The translations under genes were made by a program, and so were the position numbers. A DNA stretch of 64,000 bases from an uncultured Mucispirillum sp. (lineage in GTDB: Bacteria > Chrysiogenota > Deferribacteres > Deferribacterales > Mucispirillaceae), in contig CALURO010000002.1 of assembly GCA_944323205.1 (NCBI GenBank), positions 186,001 through 250,000 on the forward strand, read 5' to 3'. Positions 34,305 to 43,900 of the stretch are shown one piece after another. The stretch's first letter is position 1. Each line of letters starts with the position of its first letter. The notes under the pieces are model-generated. The model saw nothing but the letters and a program-made list of their open reading frames with translations, was not told the DNA's origin and did not search any database.

Positions 34305-35750
34305 TTATATCTCCTTTAATACATTAATATTTTCTGCATTTTTATCTTCTGTTCCTGTTAAAGAACAGCCTTTTTCTTTGGAATATATAATATATTCAAT
34401 AATTTCTTTTGTTATTCTCTCCCCTGGTGCAAGTATAGGGATACCCGGCGGATAGCTCATAATAAATTCACCACATATTAAACCTTCGCTTTCTTTTACA
34501 GGTATAGATTTTTTATCTCCATAAAAGGCTTTCTGTGGTGTAATCACTACTTCCGGGTTAATATATTCATGGTCAAACATACCTGTTTTTTCGCGAGCAT
34601 ATAATCTTTTTATTTCAGAAAGGGCAGAAATAAGCCGCTCTATTTCAAAAGCTCTATCCCCTGCACTGATAATTGCAAGCAGGTTGCCTAAATCACCAAA
34701 CTCTATTTGTATTTCATATTCATCTCTTAAAATATCATAAACTTCAATACCAGCAAGACCAATATCAAGAGTATGCACAGAAAGTTTTGTGCCGTCAAAA
34801 TCATATATTGTATCGTTATTTATCAGCTCTCTGCCAAATGCATAATAGCCGCCGATTTTATTTATTTCATTTCTTGCATATTCTGCTAAATCAAGCGTTT
34901 TTTTAAATATTTCTTTACCATTTAATGCAAGGTTCATTCTGGCAATATCAAGAGAGCTCATTAAAAGATATGAACCGCTTGTAGTCTGGGTTAAATTTAT
35001 AATCTGCCTTGTATAGCCCTGATTCACATTTTTACCAATTAATAAAAATGAACTTTGAGTAAGGGAACCGCCAGTTTTATGCATACTTACTGCTGCCATG
35101 TCAGCCCCTGCCTTTATTGCAGGCACAGGCAGGTTATCACCAAAATAAAAGTGTGTGCCGTGGGCTTCATCTGCTAAAACAAGCATTCCAGCCTTATGAG
35201 CAATATGCACAATCTCAGAAATATCTGAGCATATTCCATAATATGTAGGGTTATTTATAAGCACAGCTTTTGCTTCTGGGTGAGCAAGCACAGCTTTTTC
35301 TACATCTTCTTTAGACATTCCAAGTGGAATACCAAGCCTTTTATTTAAGCCGGGATTAACATATACTGGCTCTGCACCACATACCACAAGGGCATTTATT
35401 ACACTTCTATGCACATTTCTAGGAAGTATTATTTTATCTCCAGCTTTACATGCAGTCATAATCATAGCCTGCACAGAAGAAGTTGTACCGCCTACCATAA
35501 AAAAAGCGTGGGCTGCTCCAAAAGCATCTGCTGCTAAATTTTCTGCTTCTAATATAACAGATACAGGGTGGCACAGGTTATCAAGGGGCTTCATAGAGTT
35601 AACATCTACCTTTAAACAGTCCTGCCCTAAAAATTCTGTTAAAAGTGGAGTGCCTCTGCCACCTTTATGTCCCGGAACATCAAAAGGAACTACCCGTTTT
35701 TTCTTATGGTTAAGTAATGCTTTGTATATAGGTGCAATATTCTGCTGCAT
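34305..35750 (-). CDS. speA: PLP-dependent arginine (Orn/Lys/Arg) decarboxylase
   Basis: The 481-residue fold-type I decarboxylase has FDVPGHKGGRGTP, GGTTSSVQAM, LADEAHGTH (D194, H197) and PLP-lysine K225 in SMHKTGGSL. It matches the Bacillus SpeA/short Orn-Lys-Arg decarboxylase form (~490 residues), lacking the wing domain of the acid-induced E. coli enzymes. Adjacency to agmatinase favours arginine as the substrate, giving agmatine. It is packed between speD and speE with one-base gaps. Confidence 0.88.
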   Translation of the reverse strand: MQQNIAPIYKALLNHKKKRVVPFDVPGHKGGRGTPLLTEFLGQDCLKVDVNSMKPLDNLCHPVSVILEAENLAADAFGAAHAFFMVGGTTSSVQAMIMTACKAGDKIILPRNVHRSVINALVVCGAEPVYVNPGLNKRLGIPLGMSKEDVEKAVLAHPEAKAVLINNPTYYGICSDISEIVHIAHKAGMLVLADEAHGTHFYFGDNLPVPAIKAGADMAAVSMHKTGGSLTQSSFLLIGKNVNQGYTRQIINLTQTTSGSYLLMSSLDIARMNLALNGKEIFKKTLDLAEYARNEINKIGGYYAFGRELINNDTIYDFDGTKLSVHTLDIGLAGIEVYDILRDEYEIQIEFGDLGNLLAIISAGDRAFEIERLISALSEIKRLYAREKTGMFDHEYINPEVVITPQKAFYGDKKSIPVKESEGLICGEFIMSYPPGIPILAPGERITKEIIEYIIYSKEKGCSLTGTEDKNAENINVLKEI

Positions 35751-35751
35751 A

Positions 35752-36564
35752 TTACTTCTCGTTATATATATTTGTGCCGCTGAATATTTCTATCATTTCT
35801 TTGCGAAGGCTGTCTGTTATCTCTAAACGCTTTTTAGGGGGCAGCTCATATACATCTGTTTTAAAAAGATAGTTTTGAAGTTCTATTTCCTTAATAAGCA
35901 TTTTAGTATGGAATATATTTGACTGATACACATTTACATCTATTGCATCATATTTCGTTAATGTGGCATCATCTATATAATCCTGTATAGAAGTTATGTT
36001 ATGGTCTATATAATATTTTTTACCAGATAAATCTCTAGTAAAACCACGAACACGGTAATCTATTGTAATAATATCAGAATCAAAACTGCCTATTAAAAAA
36101 TCAAGTGCATTAAGTGGAGATATTTCACCGCATGTAGAAACATCTATATCTACTCTAAATGTGGATATAGCATTATCTGGGTGATATTCTGGGTATGTAT
36201 GAACAGTAACATGGCTTTTATCAAGATGAGCAAGCACTGTTTCTCTATCTGCAAGCAGATATGTTCCTTTGTTGCATGATTTATCTACTAAATGGTCATC
36301 TAATTTTTCTTCTGTAATAAGTATCGTAACAGATGCACCCTGCGGGTCATAGTCCTGTTTAGATACATTTAGAACATGTGCTCCAATAATATCTGTAACT
36401 TTACATAATATATTAGTAAGCCTTTCTGAATTATACTGTTCATCAATATAAGCAATGTAATCTTTCTGCTCTCTCTGGCTTTTTGCATAGCATACATCAT
36501 AAATATTAAAGCTTAAAGTTTTAGTAAGGTTATTAAAGCCATAAAGTTTGATTTTTTCTTCCAT
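35752..36564 (-). CDS. speD: S-adenosylmethionine decarboxylase proenzyme (E. coli class)
   Basis: The start is the ATG at 36564 (GGGAGA eight bases ahead), giving 270 residues. A longer frame to 36666 adds an unlike hydrophobic extension that lies in the leader. The protein tracks E. coli SpeD (264 residues): [64 protein letters not shown] and [14 protein letters not shown]. Autocleavage before S117 would make the pyruvoyl cofactor. It supplies decarboxylated AdoMet to SpeE and is the first gene of the operon. Confidence 0.95.
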   Translation of the reverse strand: MEEKIKLYGFNNLTKTLSFNIYDVCYAKSQREQKDYIAYIDEQYNSERLTNILCKVTDIIGAHVLNVSKQDYDPQGASVTILITEEKLDDHLVDKSCNKGTYLLADRETVLAHLDKSHVTVHTYPEYHPDNAISTFRVDIDVSTCGEISPLNALDFLIGSFDSDIITIDYRVRGFTRDLSGKKYYIDHNITSIQDYIDDATLTKYDAIDVNVYQSNIFHTKMLIKEIELQNYLFKTDVYELPPKKRLEITDSLRKEMIEIFSGTNIYNEK

Positions 36565-36855
36565 GTAGCATATCTCCCAGTATACCTGCGGATATATAAC
36601 ACATATAAAAATGAAATGGAAATAAAGTAAAGTAGAAAAATCTACATATAAGAGTCTATACAGCAAAGACTTACTCTTACTACTCTCAAATAATTGACCG
36701 TTTCATAAGTTTGTGTTAAATACACGCATGGTTGTAAAGTAACCAACTCATAAAATTTGAGCTTTTAACTCAATCAAAGTATTCGGCAGTTGACCTGGCT
36801 GTCCGTATGGCCATAATTCTAAAAATAATTATTAGAATGGTCAGGTAAGTTTTTC
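36565..36855 (-). promoter_or_regulatory. Hairpin-rich 5' leader of the spe operon (candidate regulatory RNA)
   Basis: The 36565-37233 gap holds no large gene. On the reverse strand a candidate -10 TATATATA lies around 36862 with a weak ATGACT 17 bases upstream, so transcripts would start near 36855 and leave a ~290-base leader. It is more GC-rich than its flanks and folds into several stems. These are ACCTG/CAGGT around ATTCTAA/TTAGAAT, TTGAG/CTCAA, GTGT/ACAC, AAGAG-GTC/GAC-TCTT and GTAGA/TCTAC. I do not recognise a known riboswitch. Bases 36860-37233 are AT-rich with nothing evident beyond TTGACA at 36915-36920 (reverse). Confidence 0.5.
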
Positions 36856-37233
36856 TGTATATATATAAATAATACTAAAACTTAGTCATTGCATTTATCA
36901 CACTTCAATTTTAATGTCAATAGTTTTTTATATAAAAATAGTGTTTTTTATAAAATAATACTAAATTATAATTATTTTTATATATTATTGATATATATAG
37001 TTTTTATTATATATAAAATAAGTATAAAAGCGATTTTTATATAAATTTTATATAAAAAATAATATAAAATTACTAATTTTTTGTAAAAAACTGGATAAAT
37101 GTAAGATAATTTATTAAATAAAATAAAAAAAAGTATATATTTATAAGGTGATATAAAGTAAGAAAAATATTATATTAATATTATCAATATATTATAAAGT
37201 ATAAATTAAATATTTCTGTAATATAATTTTTTA

Positions 37234-38103
37234 TTATTTTTCTATAAATTCAAGCACATCTTTATAAACCTGTTCCTTATTTACTTCATTAAGCACTTCA
37301 TGGAGCATATTTTTATATATTATGCTTTCTATATTTTTATACCCTGCTTTTTTAAGAGAGAATATACTGTCAGCAATACCTTTTTCACCTTGTGTAACAG
37401 GGTCTTTTTCACCAGTAATGCTTAATATTTTAAGCTCTGGATTTTGGCATTTATATGCATTTATATTATGCAGTTCTTTCATTCCTTTAAATATATTATA
37501 AATTGAGATATTCATATATTTATAGCCAGTACAGAATTTATCTGATTTATATTGTGCCATAGTTTCAGGGTTTGAACATACCCATGAAGTATTATCATTA
37601 TCTGCAAAATATTGTAAAATTATACTGTTTCCTTTTTTACCTTTAATAAGATTGATTATTTTTCCAAGTAAAAGCCCTGTATTTACAAACTTATTATAAG
37701 CAACTGTTCCGCTTAAAATCAGTTTTGTAATTTCAGTATCATAGTTTTGCAGGTATGTTCTTGCAATCATAGAGCCGTAAGAATGGCCAAGCATATATAA
37801 TGGTATATTTTTATATTTTGATTTTATATATTTTGTAATTTCATACTGGTCTTTTACAAGTAAATGAATATCTGCCATATATCCTAAAGGGTATTCATCA
37901 TTTACAGAATATCCATGACCTCTGTTATCAGACATAAATACAGCATATCCGTTATTTTTAAGATATTCTGCAAAATCATAATATCTTCTTTTATGCTCTT
38001 TTAAGCCATGAATTATTTGAATGACTGCTTTTGGATTATCTGTTTCTGCTGAAGCCATACTTAATTTAAGAGAGTCAAATGTATTAACAGAAAATTCATT
38101 CAT
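37234..38103 (-). CDS. Alpha/beta hydrolase, monoacylglycerol-lipase type
   Basis: The 289-residue hydrolase-4/lysophospholipase-like enzyme has oxyanion IIHGLKEHKRRY, SDNRGHGYS, nucleophile S108 in GHSYG, acid D234 in GEKDPV and H268 in MLHEVLNE, a complete catalytic triad. It has no signal peptide. It probably cleaves monoacylglycerol or lysolipid esters. GAGG precedes the ATG. It is monocistronic, upstream of the spe leader on the same strand. Confidence 0.88.
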   Translation of the reverse strand: MNEFSVNTFDSLKLSMASAETDNPKAVIQIIHGLKEHKRRYYDFAEYLKNNGYAVFMSDNRGHGYSVNDEYPLGYMADIHLLVKDQYEITKYIKSKYKNIPLYMLGHSYGSMIARTYLQNYDTEITKLILSGTVAYNKFVNTGLLLGKIINLIKGKKGNSIILQYFADNDNTSWVCSNPETMAQYKSDKFCTGYKYMNISIYNIFKGMKELHNINAYKCQNPELKILSITGEKDPVTQGEKGIADSIFSLKKAGYKNIESIIYKNMLHEVLNEVNKEQVYKDVLEFIEK

Positions 38104-38263
38104 GAAATTACCTCAAGTTTTTTTATAGTATTATTATATCAGACTGTTAAAAAAGTCATTAATTTTTTTAAAATTAAAATAATTACTACTAAACTTATAA
38201 AAAACTCTTTTCATATTTAAAAAAGTTGATACAATATATATATTAAAATTATGGCGGTATAAT

Positions 38264-38722
38264 ATGATAATAACAAATGTTGATAATAATGACCTGGAGA
38301 GTATTTTTTCTATACAGGAAAGTGTATTTAAAGAAGAGCCGCTTTTAACAGGGCTTGATTATTTTAATCAGGTTACATCTCTTGATGATTTAAAAGTATG
38401 TTTTGAAAAGTATGATTTTTTAAAAGCAGTAGATGATGACGGCTCTATATCAGGGCTTATATGTGCTAGGGAAAATAATGATACAGTATCAATTATAGCT
38501 GTTATGGTAAAAAAAGAAAGGCGAAATAAGGGAATAGGCAGAAAGCTTGTTTTTGCCGTAGAGCATCTTTATTCAGGTATACGCTGTGAAATACAGACAC
38601 CTGATACAATGCCTAAAAATATAGCTTTTTATGAAAGCATGGGGTATAGTGTTTGTAAAAAAGAAAATAATACAAAAGGTGATAAGATTATTACATTTGA
38701 AAAATTAAGAGAATTTCACTAA
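38264..38722 (+). CDS. GNAT-family N-acetyltransferase
   Basis: The 152-residue protein has the GNAT fold order: an N-terminal strand-helix, then VSIIAVMVKKERRNKGIGRKLVFAVE with the acetyl-CoA pyrophosphate loop (R-R-N-K-G-I-G), and a terminal IAFYESMGYSV segment. Acceptor unknown. Isolated gene with AT-rich gaps on both sides. The binding site (GGCGGT) is weak. Confidence 0.85.
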   Translation: MIITNVDNNDLESIFSIQESVFKEEPLLTGLDYFNQVTSLDDLKVCFEKYDFLKAVDDDGSISGLICARENNDTVSIIAVMVKKERRNKGIGRKLVFAVEHLYSGIRCEIQTPDTMPKNIAFYESMGYSVCKKENNTKGDKIITFEKLREFH

Positions 38723-38873
38723 TATTAATAATAAATTAGTAATATAACAGCAAAATATAATATTTAAATTTTAATAAGTTTGATTTAATAATTTTAAATA
38801 ATACGATTATAATGTGATTTACTATAAAAATTGTATAATAAAAATAAATTATAAAAAATAAATGATAATAAGA

Positions 38874-39680
38874 TTATGGTAGTCTTTTAATAAGTGTTAC
38901 TTCGTTGCCTTTTTTATTATATTTGATTTCAGAAAAATACATTCTTGTAATAAATATACCTCTTCCATGCAGTTTTAAAAGATGCTCTGTATCTGTAGGG
39001 TCTGGAAATTTTGTAGTATCAAAACCATTACCCTGGTCTGTTATAGTAACAGTTAATGTATTATCTCTTAAATCAATATTAATATGTGTAGTTCTTTCTG
39101 CCAGCTCTTTATTGCTAAGTCTTTCATTTAAAAGTTTATAATAAGTACCTTCTTCTGTAGCTTTAAATTTTTCTTCTGCAGTAATTTCTAAATTACCATG
39201 CTCTATAGAGTTAGTAAGCATTTCAGATATACCTACACGCATTTTTTCAAGCTCAGAAAATTTAAAAAACAGCACAAATTCTGCTGTCATAGCATATACA
39301 AGTCTGTCAATATTAAAGAAATCATTAGATATTGTATATTCTTTATGGAAAACATATGGCATAAGGGATGGGGAATAGTTTGTAAATAAAGCACCATGAA
39401 AAATAATATCTACCAACAGACGAAGATGTGTATGATTAAAGCTCTCTTTAAGACAGTAAACATTATTAAGAATTTTATCGTTTGTTATAATGCATGTTTT
39501 ACCTGCTGTAGAAAATGCTTCAATTAAATCTTTTTTGTCTGTAATAATAACTATAAAAGGCTCGTTATCCAGCTCTTCTGGTGAAGAGACAGCATGAATG
39601 GCAATTTTTTCTTCATGACAAAAAGATTCTATCTGTTCTAAAAAATCTTTATTTTCTATACAAACTATTATTCTTTTCAT
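38874..39680 (-). CDS. RsbW-like anti-sigma/ATP-binding protein with pseudo-receiver N-terminus
   Basis: The 268-residue protein ends in a GHKL ATPase domain of the RsbW type. It has an N-box with E153, N157, H161 in ISEMLTNSIEHGN, G1 DQGNGFD (215-221) and G2 HGRGIFITRM (238-247). There is no phospho-accepting His. Residues 1-105 have a receiver-like alternation (RIIVCIEN..., FIVIITDKKD) but no phosphorylatable Asp set. Such proteins bind sigma or anti-anti-sigma partners; no partner gene is adjacent. Confidence 0.82.
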   Translation of the reverse strand: MKRIIVCIENKDFLEQIESFCHEEKIAIHAVSSPEELDNEPFIVIITDKKDLIEAFSTAGKTCIITNDKILNNVYCLKESFNHTHLRLLVDIIFHGALFTNYSPSLMPYVFHKEYTISNDFFNIDRLVYAMTAEFVLFFKFSELEKMRVGISEMLTNSIEHGNLEITAEEKFKATEEGTYYKLLNERLSNKELAERTTHINIDLRDNTLTVTITDQGNGFDTTKFPDPTDTEHLLKLHGRGIFITRMYFSEIKYNKKGNEVTLIKRLP

Positions 39681-39819
39681 AACTTATTTACTCTACCATA
39701 CCTACTAAAAAAATCAATATAAAATTATATCATTAATAAAAAAATATAAAATATTAAAAAAAGATTTTTACATTGTTTAATTTTATTCTATATTATATAT
39801 ATAGTCAAGAGGTATGGGT

Positions 39820-40794
39820 ATGCAGTTATGTGCAGAATGTAGAAGAATAATTAAATTATGGTTTTTATTTGCGATAATATTTTATGTAATATCAAAAGGT
39901 TATAATATTCCTGCAGCACTTTTTATGCTGCTTGCAGCTACTGCCCTTTTTGCATCTATTGGTTTCTGGGCAGCATTGATAGAAGTATTTACTATATTTT
40001 TACCAGTTTTAATATTATATTTTATTACAGACAATATTTTTGCAGTTTATCTTATACCACTTACTAATATTCTTTTGATTATGGCATACAGAGCAGGCAG
40101 GCTCCCTGCTGCATTTCTTTCTTATGGTTATATTATTTTTTGGTCATATTTAACTTATATATCATACAGTTCTTTAATAGATTATATAGTTATACTAATT
40201 TGTTTTATAAATATATTAATAAATTTTAAAGGACTGTTTATAAAAGTAGAGGAATCTCTTGACTGGTCATTTATTAAAGAATGTAATGATGAAACAGGAA
40301 ACCAGATATTATCAGCATTGAAAGAAGGGCTTTATGATATAAAAGGGGAGATTACAGTACTTGATAATATAGAAAAGGCTGAAAATAATATTGTTATTTA
40401 TGTAGAAGCAAAATTTGCATCATTAAATATGGCATTTATGTATAAACTTTATAAAAATCTACCAAATGGTAAAAATAATAAAGCATATATTATATATAAA
40501 GCTCCGTTTTTTCCTGAAATGTCATATATTCCACTATGGTTAATGCTTTATATGAAAGGCTATAAAGTAATGGGTAGAGCTTACTATATAGAAGGTATTG
40601 CAGCAATAAAAACAGCTAATATATATTTTGCAGCTCAGAAAGAGATGCTGAAAGTTATATCAAAAGGCATATATGATATATCTGACGGCTTTAAATCTGC
40701 ACTGCCTTTATATATTCATCTTTTGCCATTTTCATTAATAAGTACTGTATATCATTTTATAAAATATAGGCTTAATAAAGAAAAAAGTATTTAA
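39820..40794 (+). CDS. Membrane protein of unknown function with soluble C-terminal domain
   Basis: AAGAGG seven bases ahead favours the ATG at 39820 over 39814. The product (~324 residues) has five or six membrane helices in residues ~10-135. A cytoplasmic region follows (FIKECNDETGNQILSALKEGLYDIKG), then IVIYVEAKFASLNMAFMYKLYKNLP, YIIYKAPFFPEMSYIP and a late hydrophobic stretch. The C-terminal strand/helix order is faintly flavodoxin-like, but no cofactor motif is certain. The N-terminal CAECRR may be cytoplasmic. It converges on the lipoprotein gene and overlaps its end by four bases. Confidence 0.6.
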   Translation: MQLCAECRRIIKLWFLFAIIFYVISKGYNIPAALFMLLAATALFASIGFWAALIEVFTIFLPVLILYFITDNIFAVYLIPLTNILLIMAYRAGRLPAAFLSYGYIIFWSYLTYISYSSLIDYIVILICFINILINFKGLFIKVEESLDWSFIKECNDETGNQILSALKEGLYDIKGEITVLDNIEKAENNIVIYVEAKFASLNMAFMYKLYKNLPNGKNNKAYIIYKAPFFPEMSYIPLWLMLYMKGYKVMGRAYYIEGIAAIKTANIYFAAQKEMLKVISKGIYDISDGFKSALPLYIHLLPFSLISTVYHFIKYRLNKEKSI

Positions 40795-41726
40795 TTTTGT
40801 GGATAATCTGGGTAATCATCACAGTTAAACCAGTCGGAATTGACAAATTCTTCTCGAGAAAATGTGCATTCTCTATTTTCCTGATAAACCATAGTTATTT
40901 TTGTTCTTTCATCTATTGGTCTTGTATCACTTAAAAATTCTGAAATATCAACGGTGACATATCCATACTGGTAATGATAAAAATTAAGTGTGCCGTTATC
41001 GCTGTAAAAATCAAACCTGTAATTTTCTTCGTCGTTTGGCATATCAAGCCTTAATGTAACTGTTTTAGGAACAAATGGGTCTTCTGCTGTAATATTATCA
41101 GTAGAGTATGTGGCATCTTTTATAACAAGCCCAAATATAGTCATATTGTCATTACCGGTGCTTTCCCTGATTGAAATATTAATATCTTCAGCTTCTAATT
41201 CATAATTTATTCTTTTACTGGCTCCTACAGCTCCTCTATAATTTGCCCATATTCTCTGTCTTGCAGCAGTATTTTGATAGTTTACAGTAACAGTTCTAGG
41301 AGAGCTGTCTAAATTATCATTTAAGCAGTAATTATAATAATTTATAAAACATTCAAAGGTATAATTATCTGGATTTGGAATAGACCTTATAGGCATAGAA
41401 TTATATTCTCTATAACCTGAACTTGCAGGGCAGGTAGAAAGGTTATCATGATACATATAAGTAGTAGAATTATCTAAAAAAATAGGTGGAATAAGGGCAT
41501 TAACACTTGTTCTATACAGCTTTTTAGCCATATTAATACCTTCAACAACTTTTTCTGCCATTACTTCTGCATCAGCATAACCATTATAATATGCATGGTT
41601 AGTCTGCCCTTTATATCTTGAATAATAGCCAAACCAGTTTTCATATTCTGCGCCGTATTCTCCACCAGCGCAGGAAATAGAAATAAATAATACAATTACT
41701 GCTGAAAATATTTTACTATTTCTCAT
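40791..41726 (-). CDS. Lipoprotein of unknown function
   Basis: The 311-residue product has a type II signal peptide with lipobox SISC (Cys19) followed by AGGEYG. The mature protein is Tyr/Asn/Asp-rich and strand-dominated, with six further Cys residues including a pair near the C-terminus (ECTFSREEF... WFNCDDYPDYPQN). It overlaps the next upstream lipoprotein gene by 11 bases, so it is part of the Mla-like operon, perhaps as an outer-membrane component. No family recognised. Confidence 0.7.
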   Translation of the reverse strand: MRNSKIFSAVIVLFISISCAGGEYGAEYENWFGYYSRYKGQTNHAYYNGYADAEVMAEKVVEGINMAKKLYRTSVNALIPPIFLDNSTTYMYHDNLSTCPASSGYREYNSMPIRSIPNPDNYTFECFINYYNYCLNDNLDSSPRTVTVNYQNTAARQRIWANYRGAVGASKRINYELEAEDINISIRESTGNDNMTIFGLVIKDATYSTDNITAEDPFVPKTVTLRLDMPNDEENYRFDFYSDNGTLNFYHYQYGYVTVDISEFLSDTRPIDERTKITMVYQENRECTFSREEFVNSDWFNCDDYPDYPQN

Positions 41727-42405
41727 TAAGTGCCTGCTCTAATATCTTTAATCTTTGGACTGCTAAATCATCAGGAAGCCCCATATTTCTCAATGCATTC
41801 AGCCGTATTTTTTCATTTTTTACAAGGTTTAAAGTCCATGTTTTTTTACTATCTATGACAGATGCTTTATTAATAAGTTCAATTGCATATTCTGGGTCTT
41901 TATCTACAATATGGTTTGCTGCCTGTCTAAAAGCATAGCTTTTCATTCTTTCACTTGATGAAGAACTGTTTGCAATCTTTAATAAATAAGCAATATCACC
42001 TGTTTTGTAAAATTTCGCCATAGTGTTATAAGGTGCAGGCAGTGTTTTTATATCATAATCATTATAACTTAAAAAGTTAATTATATTTAATTCTTCCTGA
42101 CATTTTCCAAGAGCTGCAAATGCTCTTGCATCTTCTAAAAGCGACAGGCTTTCTTCTGGGTCTGCGGTAACTATAACTATTGCTGTGCGAGCCATATTAC
42201 AGAAGTTACCCATATCTCTAAATTTTGCAACTGCACGGTTATATGTATATGAGGCCATACGCTCTCTGCCCTGCAGTTGATAGTCTACAGCTCTCTCTAC
42301 AAGATTCATACCAAGCAGCATATCATCTCTTTTTGTCTTACTTGAACAGGCTGTAATTATAATGCATAAACATACAGCCAGCATTATTTTAAATTTATTT
42401 ATCAT
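41716..42405 (-). CDS. Lipoprotein with TPR-like helical repeats
   Basis: The 229-residue product has lipobox ITAC (Cys20, followed by SSKTKRDD). The mature part is all helical with TPR/SEL1-like spacing: YQLQGRERMASYTYNRAVAKF, ESLSLLEDARAFAALGKC, YAFRQAANHIVDKDPEYAIELINKA. It overlaps mlaD by four bases. In other Mla-type loci a lipoprotein partner sits at the outer membrane. An analogous role is inference. Confidence 0.72.
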   Translation of the reverse strand: MINKFKIMLAVCLCIIITACSSKTKRDDMLLGMNLVERAVDYQLQGRERMASYTYNRAVAKFRDMGNFCNMARTAIVIVTADPEESLSLLEDARAFAALGKCQEELNIINFLSYNDYDIKTLPAPYNTMAKFYKTGDIAYLLKIANSSSSSERMKSYAFRQAANHIVDKDPEYAIELINKASVIDSKKTWTLNLVKNEKIRLNALRNMGLPDDLAVQRLKILEQALNEK

Positions 42406-43418
42406 TTTAAAGGAACTTTCTCCGGTGTTTTTTCATTACCTATGCTGATAGGCCATGTGTTTTGTATTTTTAAGATTAATTCGTTACCGCTTTCAACAAT
42501 AGATTGTATTTCACTTCTAAGTTCATCTAAGTTTTCTGTGCCGTCTGCTGCATTTTGTGAAGCACGCTCTAAGTTTGCTGCTATCTGGTCAAGCCTTGAA
42601 ACGATAGGTGCAATAATGCGCACCATATTCTGCACTTCGCTTACTACTTCGCTTGTTCCTACAGCAATAGGTTCAGAATGTTCGTCAAATATTTCCAATG
42701 AGCGTTTTAGTGTAACACTTCCGCTTTCCACATTATGAGCCATACGCACAGCAGATTCGCTGAAACTTCTTAAATCCTGCAAAAAGTTTTGTATTTCATT
42801 TTGTACAACATCTGAGCGTAAATATCCTAAAGAGCCTTCTTTATTTGCAATATCAGAGCCAAGAGAGCCTAAGCCACTCATTAACTTATTAAAGTCGCCA
42901 TCTTTATCTGCAAACCTTATTAAGATAGTATTAACACTTGCTACTATTTCTCTTAAATCAGCAACAACAGGTGTTACCTGTTCTAAAATACCCTGCAGTC
43001 CCTGGTCTCTTTTAAGGCTGAAAATACTGCCTGTTTCGATATTTGGTGATTCGCTTTGCAGGTTTGTTTTTACATCAATATAGCTGTTTCCTATAATATT
43101 CTGCAGGCTTAAGGAAAATACAGAATCCTGCCTAATCCATTTAACATATTTTGTAGGAATACCTATCTGCATAATAACTCTGCCATCGTCCTGCAGTGAT
43201 AAGTCATTAACTCTGGCTATTTGGAAACCTGCATATTTCACAGGCATACCTTTTGCAAGGTTTTCGCCAGTATCAGTATATACATCTATATAAACTTTGG
43301 TTGTGAAAATATCGCGGCTTATACCGATAGCAATAACAAGTGCTATAATGATAACAACAGCAATAACAACAAAAAGTCCTACTTTTATTTCTAAATTTTT
43401 AAAACGAGGGTCTGCCAT
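42402..43418 (-). CDS. mlaD: MlaD-like MCE-domain protein
   Basis: The 338-residue protein has one N-terminal membrane helix (KVGLFVVIAVVIIIALVIAIG), then a single MCE domain (VYTDTGENLAKGMPVKYAGFQIARVNDL... VFSLSLQNIIGNSYIDVKT) and a long coiled-coil-like C-terminal region (~150-320). MlaD hexamers carry phospholipid between the inner-membrane permease and periplasmic partners. It is longer than E. coli MlaD (183) and nearer to MCE proteins of other diderms. Its start overlaps the preceding ATPase-like gene. Confidence 0.88.
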   Translation of the reverse strand: MADPRFKNLEIKVGLFVVIAVVIIIALVIAIGISRDIFTTKVYIDVYTDTGENLAKGMPVKYAGFQIARVNDLSLQDDGRVIMQIGIPTKYVKWIRQDSVFSLSLQNIIGNSYIDVKTNLQSESPNIETGSIFSLKRDQGLQGILEQVTPVVADLREIVASVNTILIRFADKDGDFNKLMSGLGSLGSDIANKEGSLGYLRSDVVQNEIQNFLQDLRSFSESAVRMAHNVESGSVTLKRSLEIFDEHSEPIAVGTSEVVSEVQNMVRIIAPIVSRLDQIAANLERASQNAADGTENLDELRSEIQSIVESGNELILKIQNTWPISIGNEKTPEKVPLK

Positions 43419-43900
43419 GAGTTATATGGTATCTCCTTAAAATCTAAGTCTTTATATTCATTAAAATATCTATAATTTTCTACCACAGTTACTTTAATCC
43501 CATCAATATCTTTTATAAAATGTATAAAAGGTGAGTAGTCATCAGTTAAAAGCATTCTATGTGGCAGAAAGAAAAATATATGCTCTGGCTTTCTAATTGA
43601 CGCCCGCAGATACTTTACTATCAAAAGCTCAAATTCATTTAATTTTTTAGGCTTATAATACATAGCATGAGCCATATTGTATTTTTTAAGCATATTTAAT
43701 ACTATACTTTCAGCATCTTTGTGTTTAACATTTTCAAAATACTGCAAAGGCAGTGAAATATTTTCGTATATTGAAAGTGTTGCAATTAATGGAATATTAT
43801 AAGATACAATACTTACACTACTCCATATAGTTTTTTTCATTAACTCACTCTGCATTGTATCAGCTAAATAGTTAGCTTTTAATGTTACAAGGTTTTTCAT
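43391..43900 (-). CDS. Degenerate MlaF-position ABC-ATPase relative lacking ATPase motifs
   Basis: The 169-residue protein sits where mlaF is expected and overlaps mlaE by four bases and mlaD by 28. Its middle is MlaF-like: TLSIYENISLPLQYF matches the post-Q-loop segment of MlaF-type ATPases. KKLNEFELLIVKYLRASIRKPEHIFFFLPHR aligns with the signature-to-Walker-B stretch (LSGG...ARA...LLLLDEP). There is no Walker A, LSGG is LNEF, and Walker B acidic residues are replaced. mlaE abuts directly, so no missing N-terminus hides in another frame. It may be a structural pseudo-ATPase or a relic kept in frame. Confidence 0.6.
   Translation of the reverse strand: MKNLVTLKANYLADTMQSELMKKTIWSSVSIVSYNIPLIATLSIYENISLPLQYFENVKHKDAESIVLNMLKKYNMAHAMYYKPKKLNEFELLIVKYLRASIRKPEHIFFFLPHRMLLTDDYSPFIHFIKDIDGIKVTVVENYRYFNEYKDLDFKEIPYNSWQTLVLKI

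Noticed and set aside
36781..36820. Cobalamin riboswitch (B12-box-like AGCCAGGTCAACTGCC, reverse strand)
   Set aside because: The box is similar, but the other conserved cobalamin-aptamer blocks upstream are missing, and the neighbouring genes have no link to B12.
39820..40794. Calling the C-terminal half of the membrane protein a flavodoxin
   Set aside because: The strand order is only vaguely similar and no FMN phosphate loop is visible.
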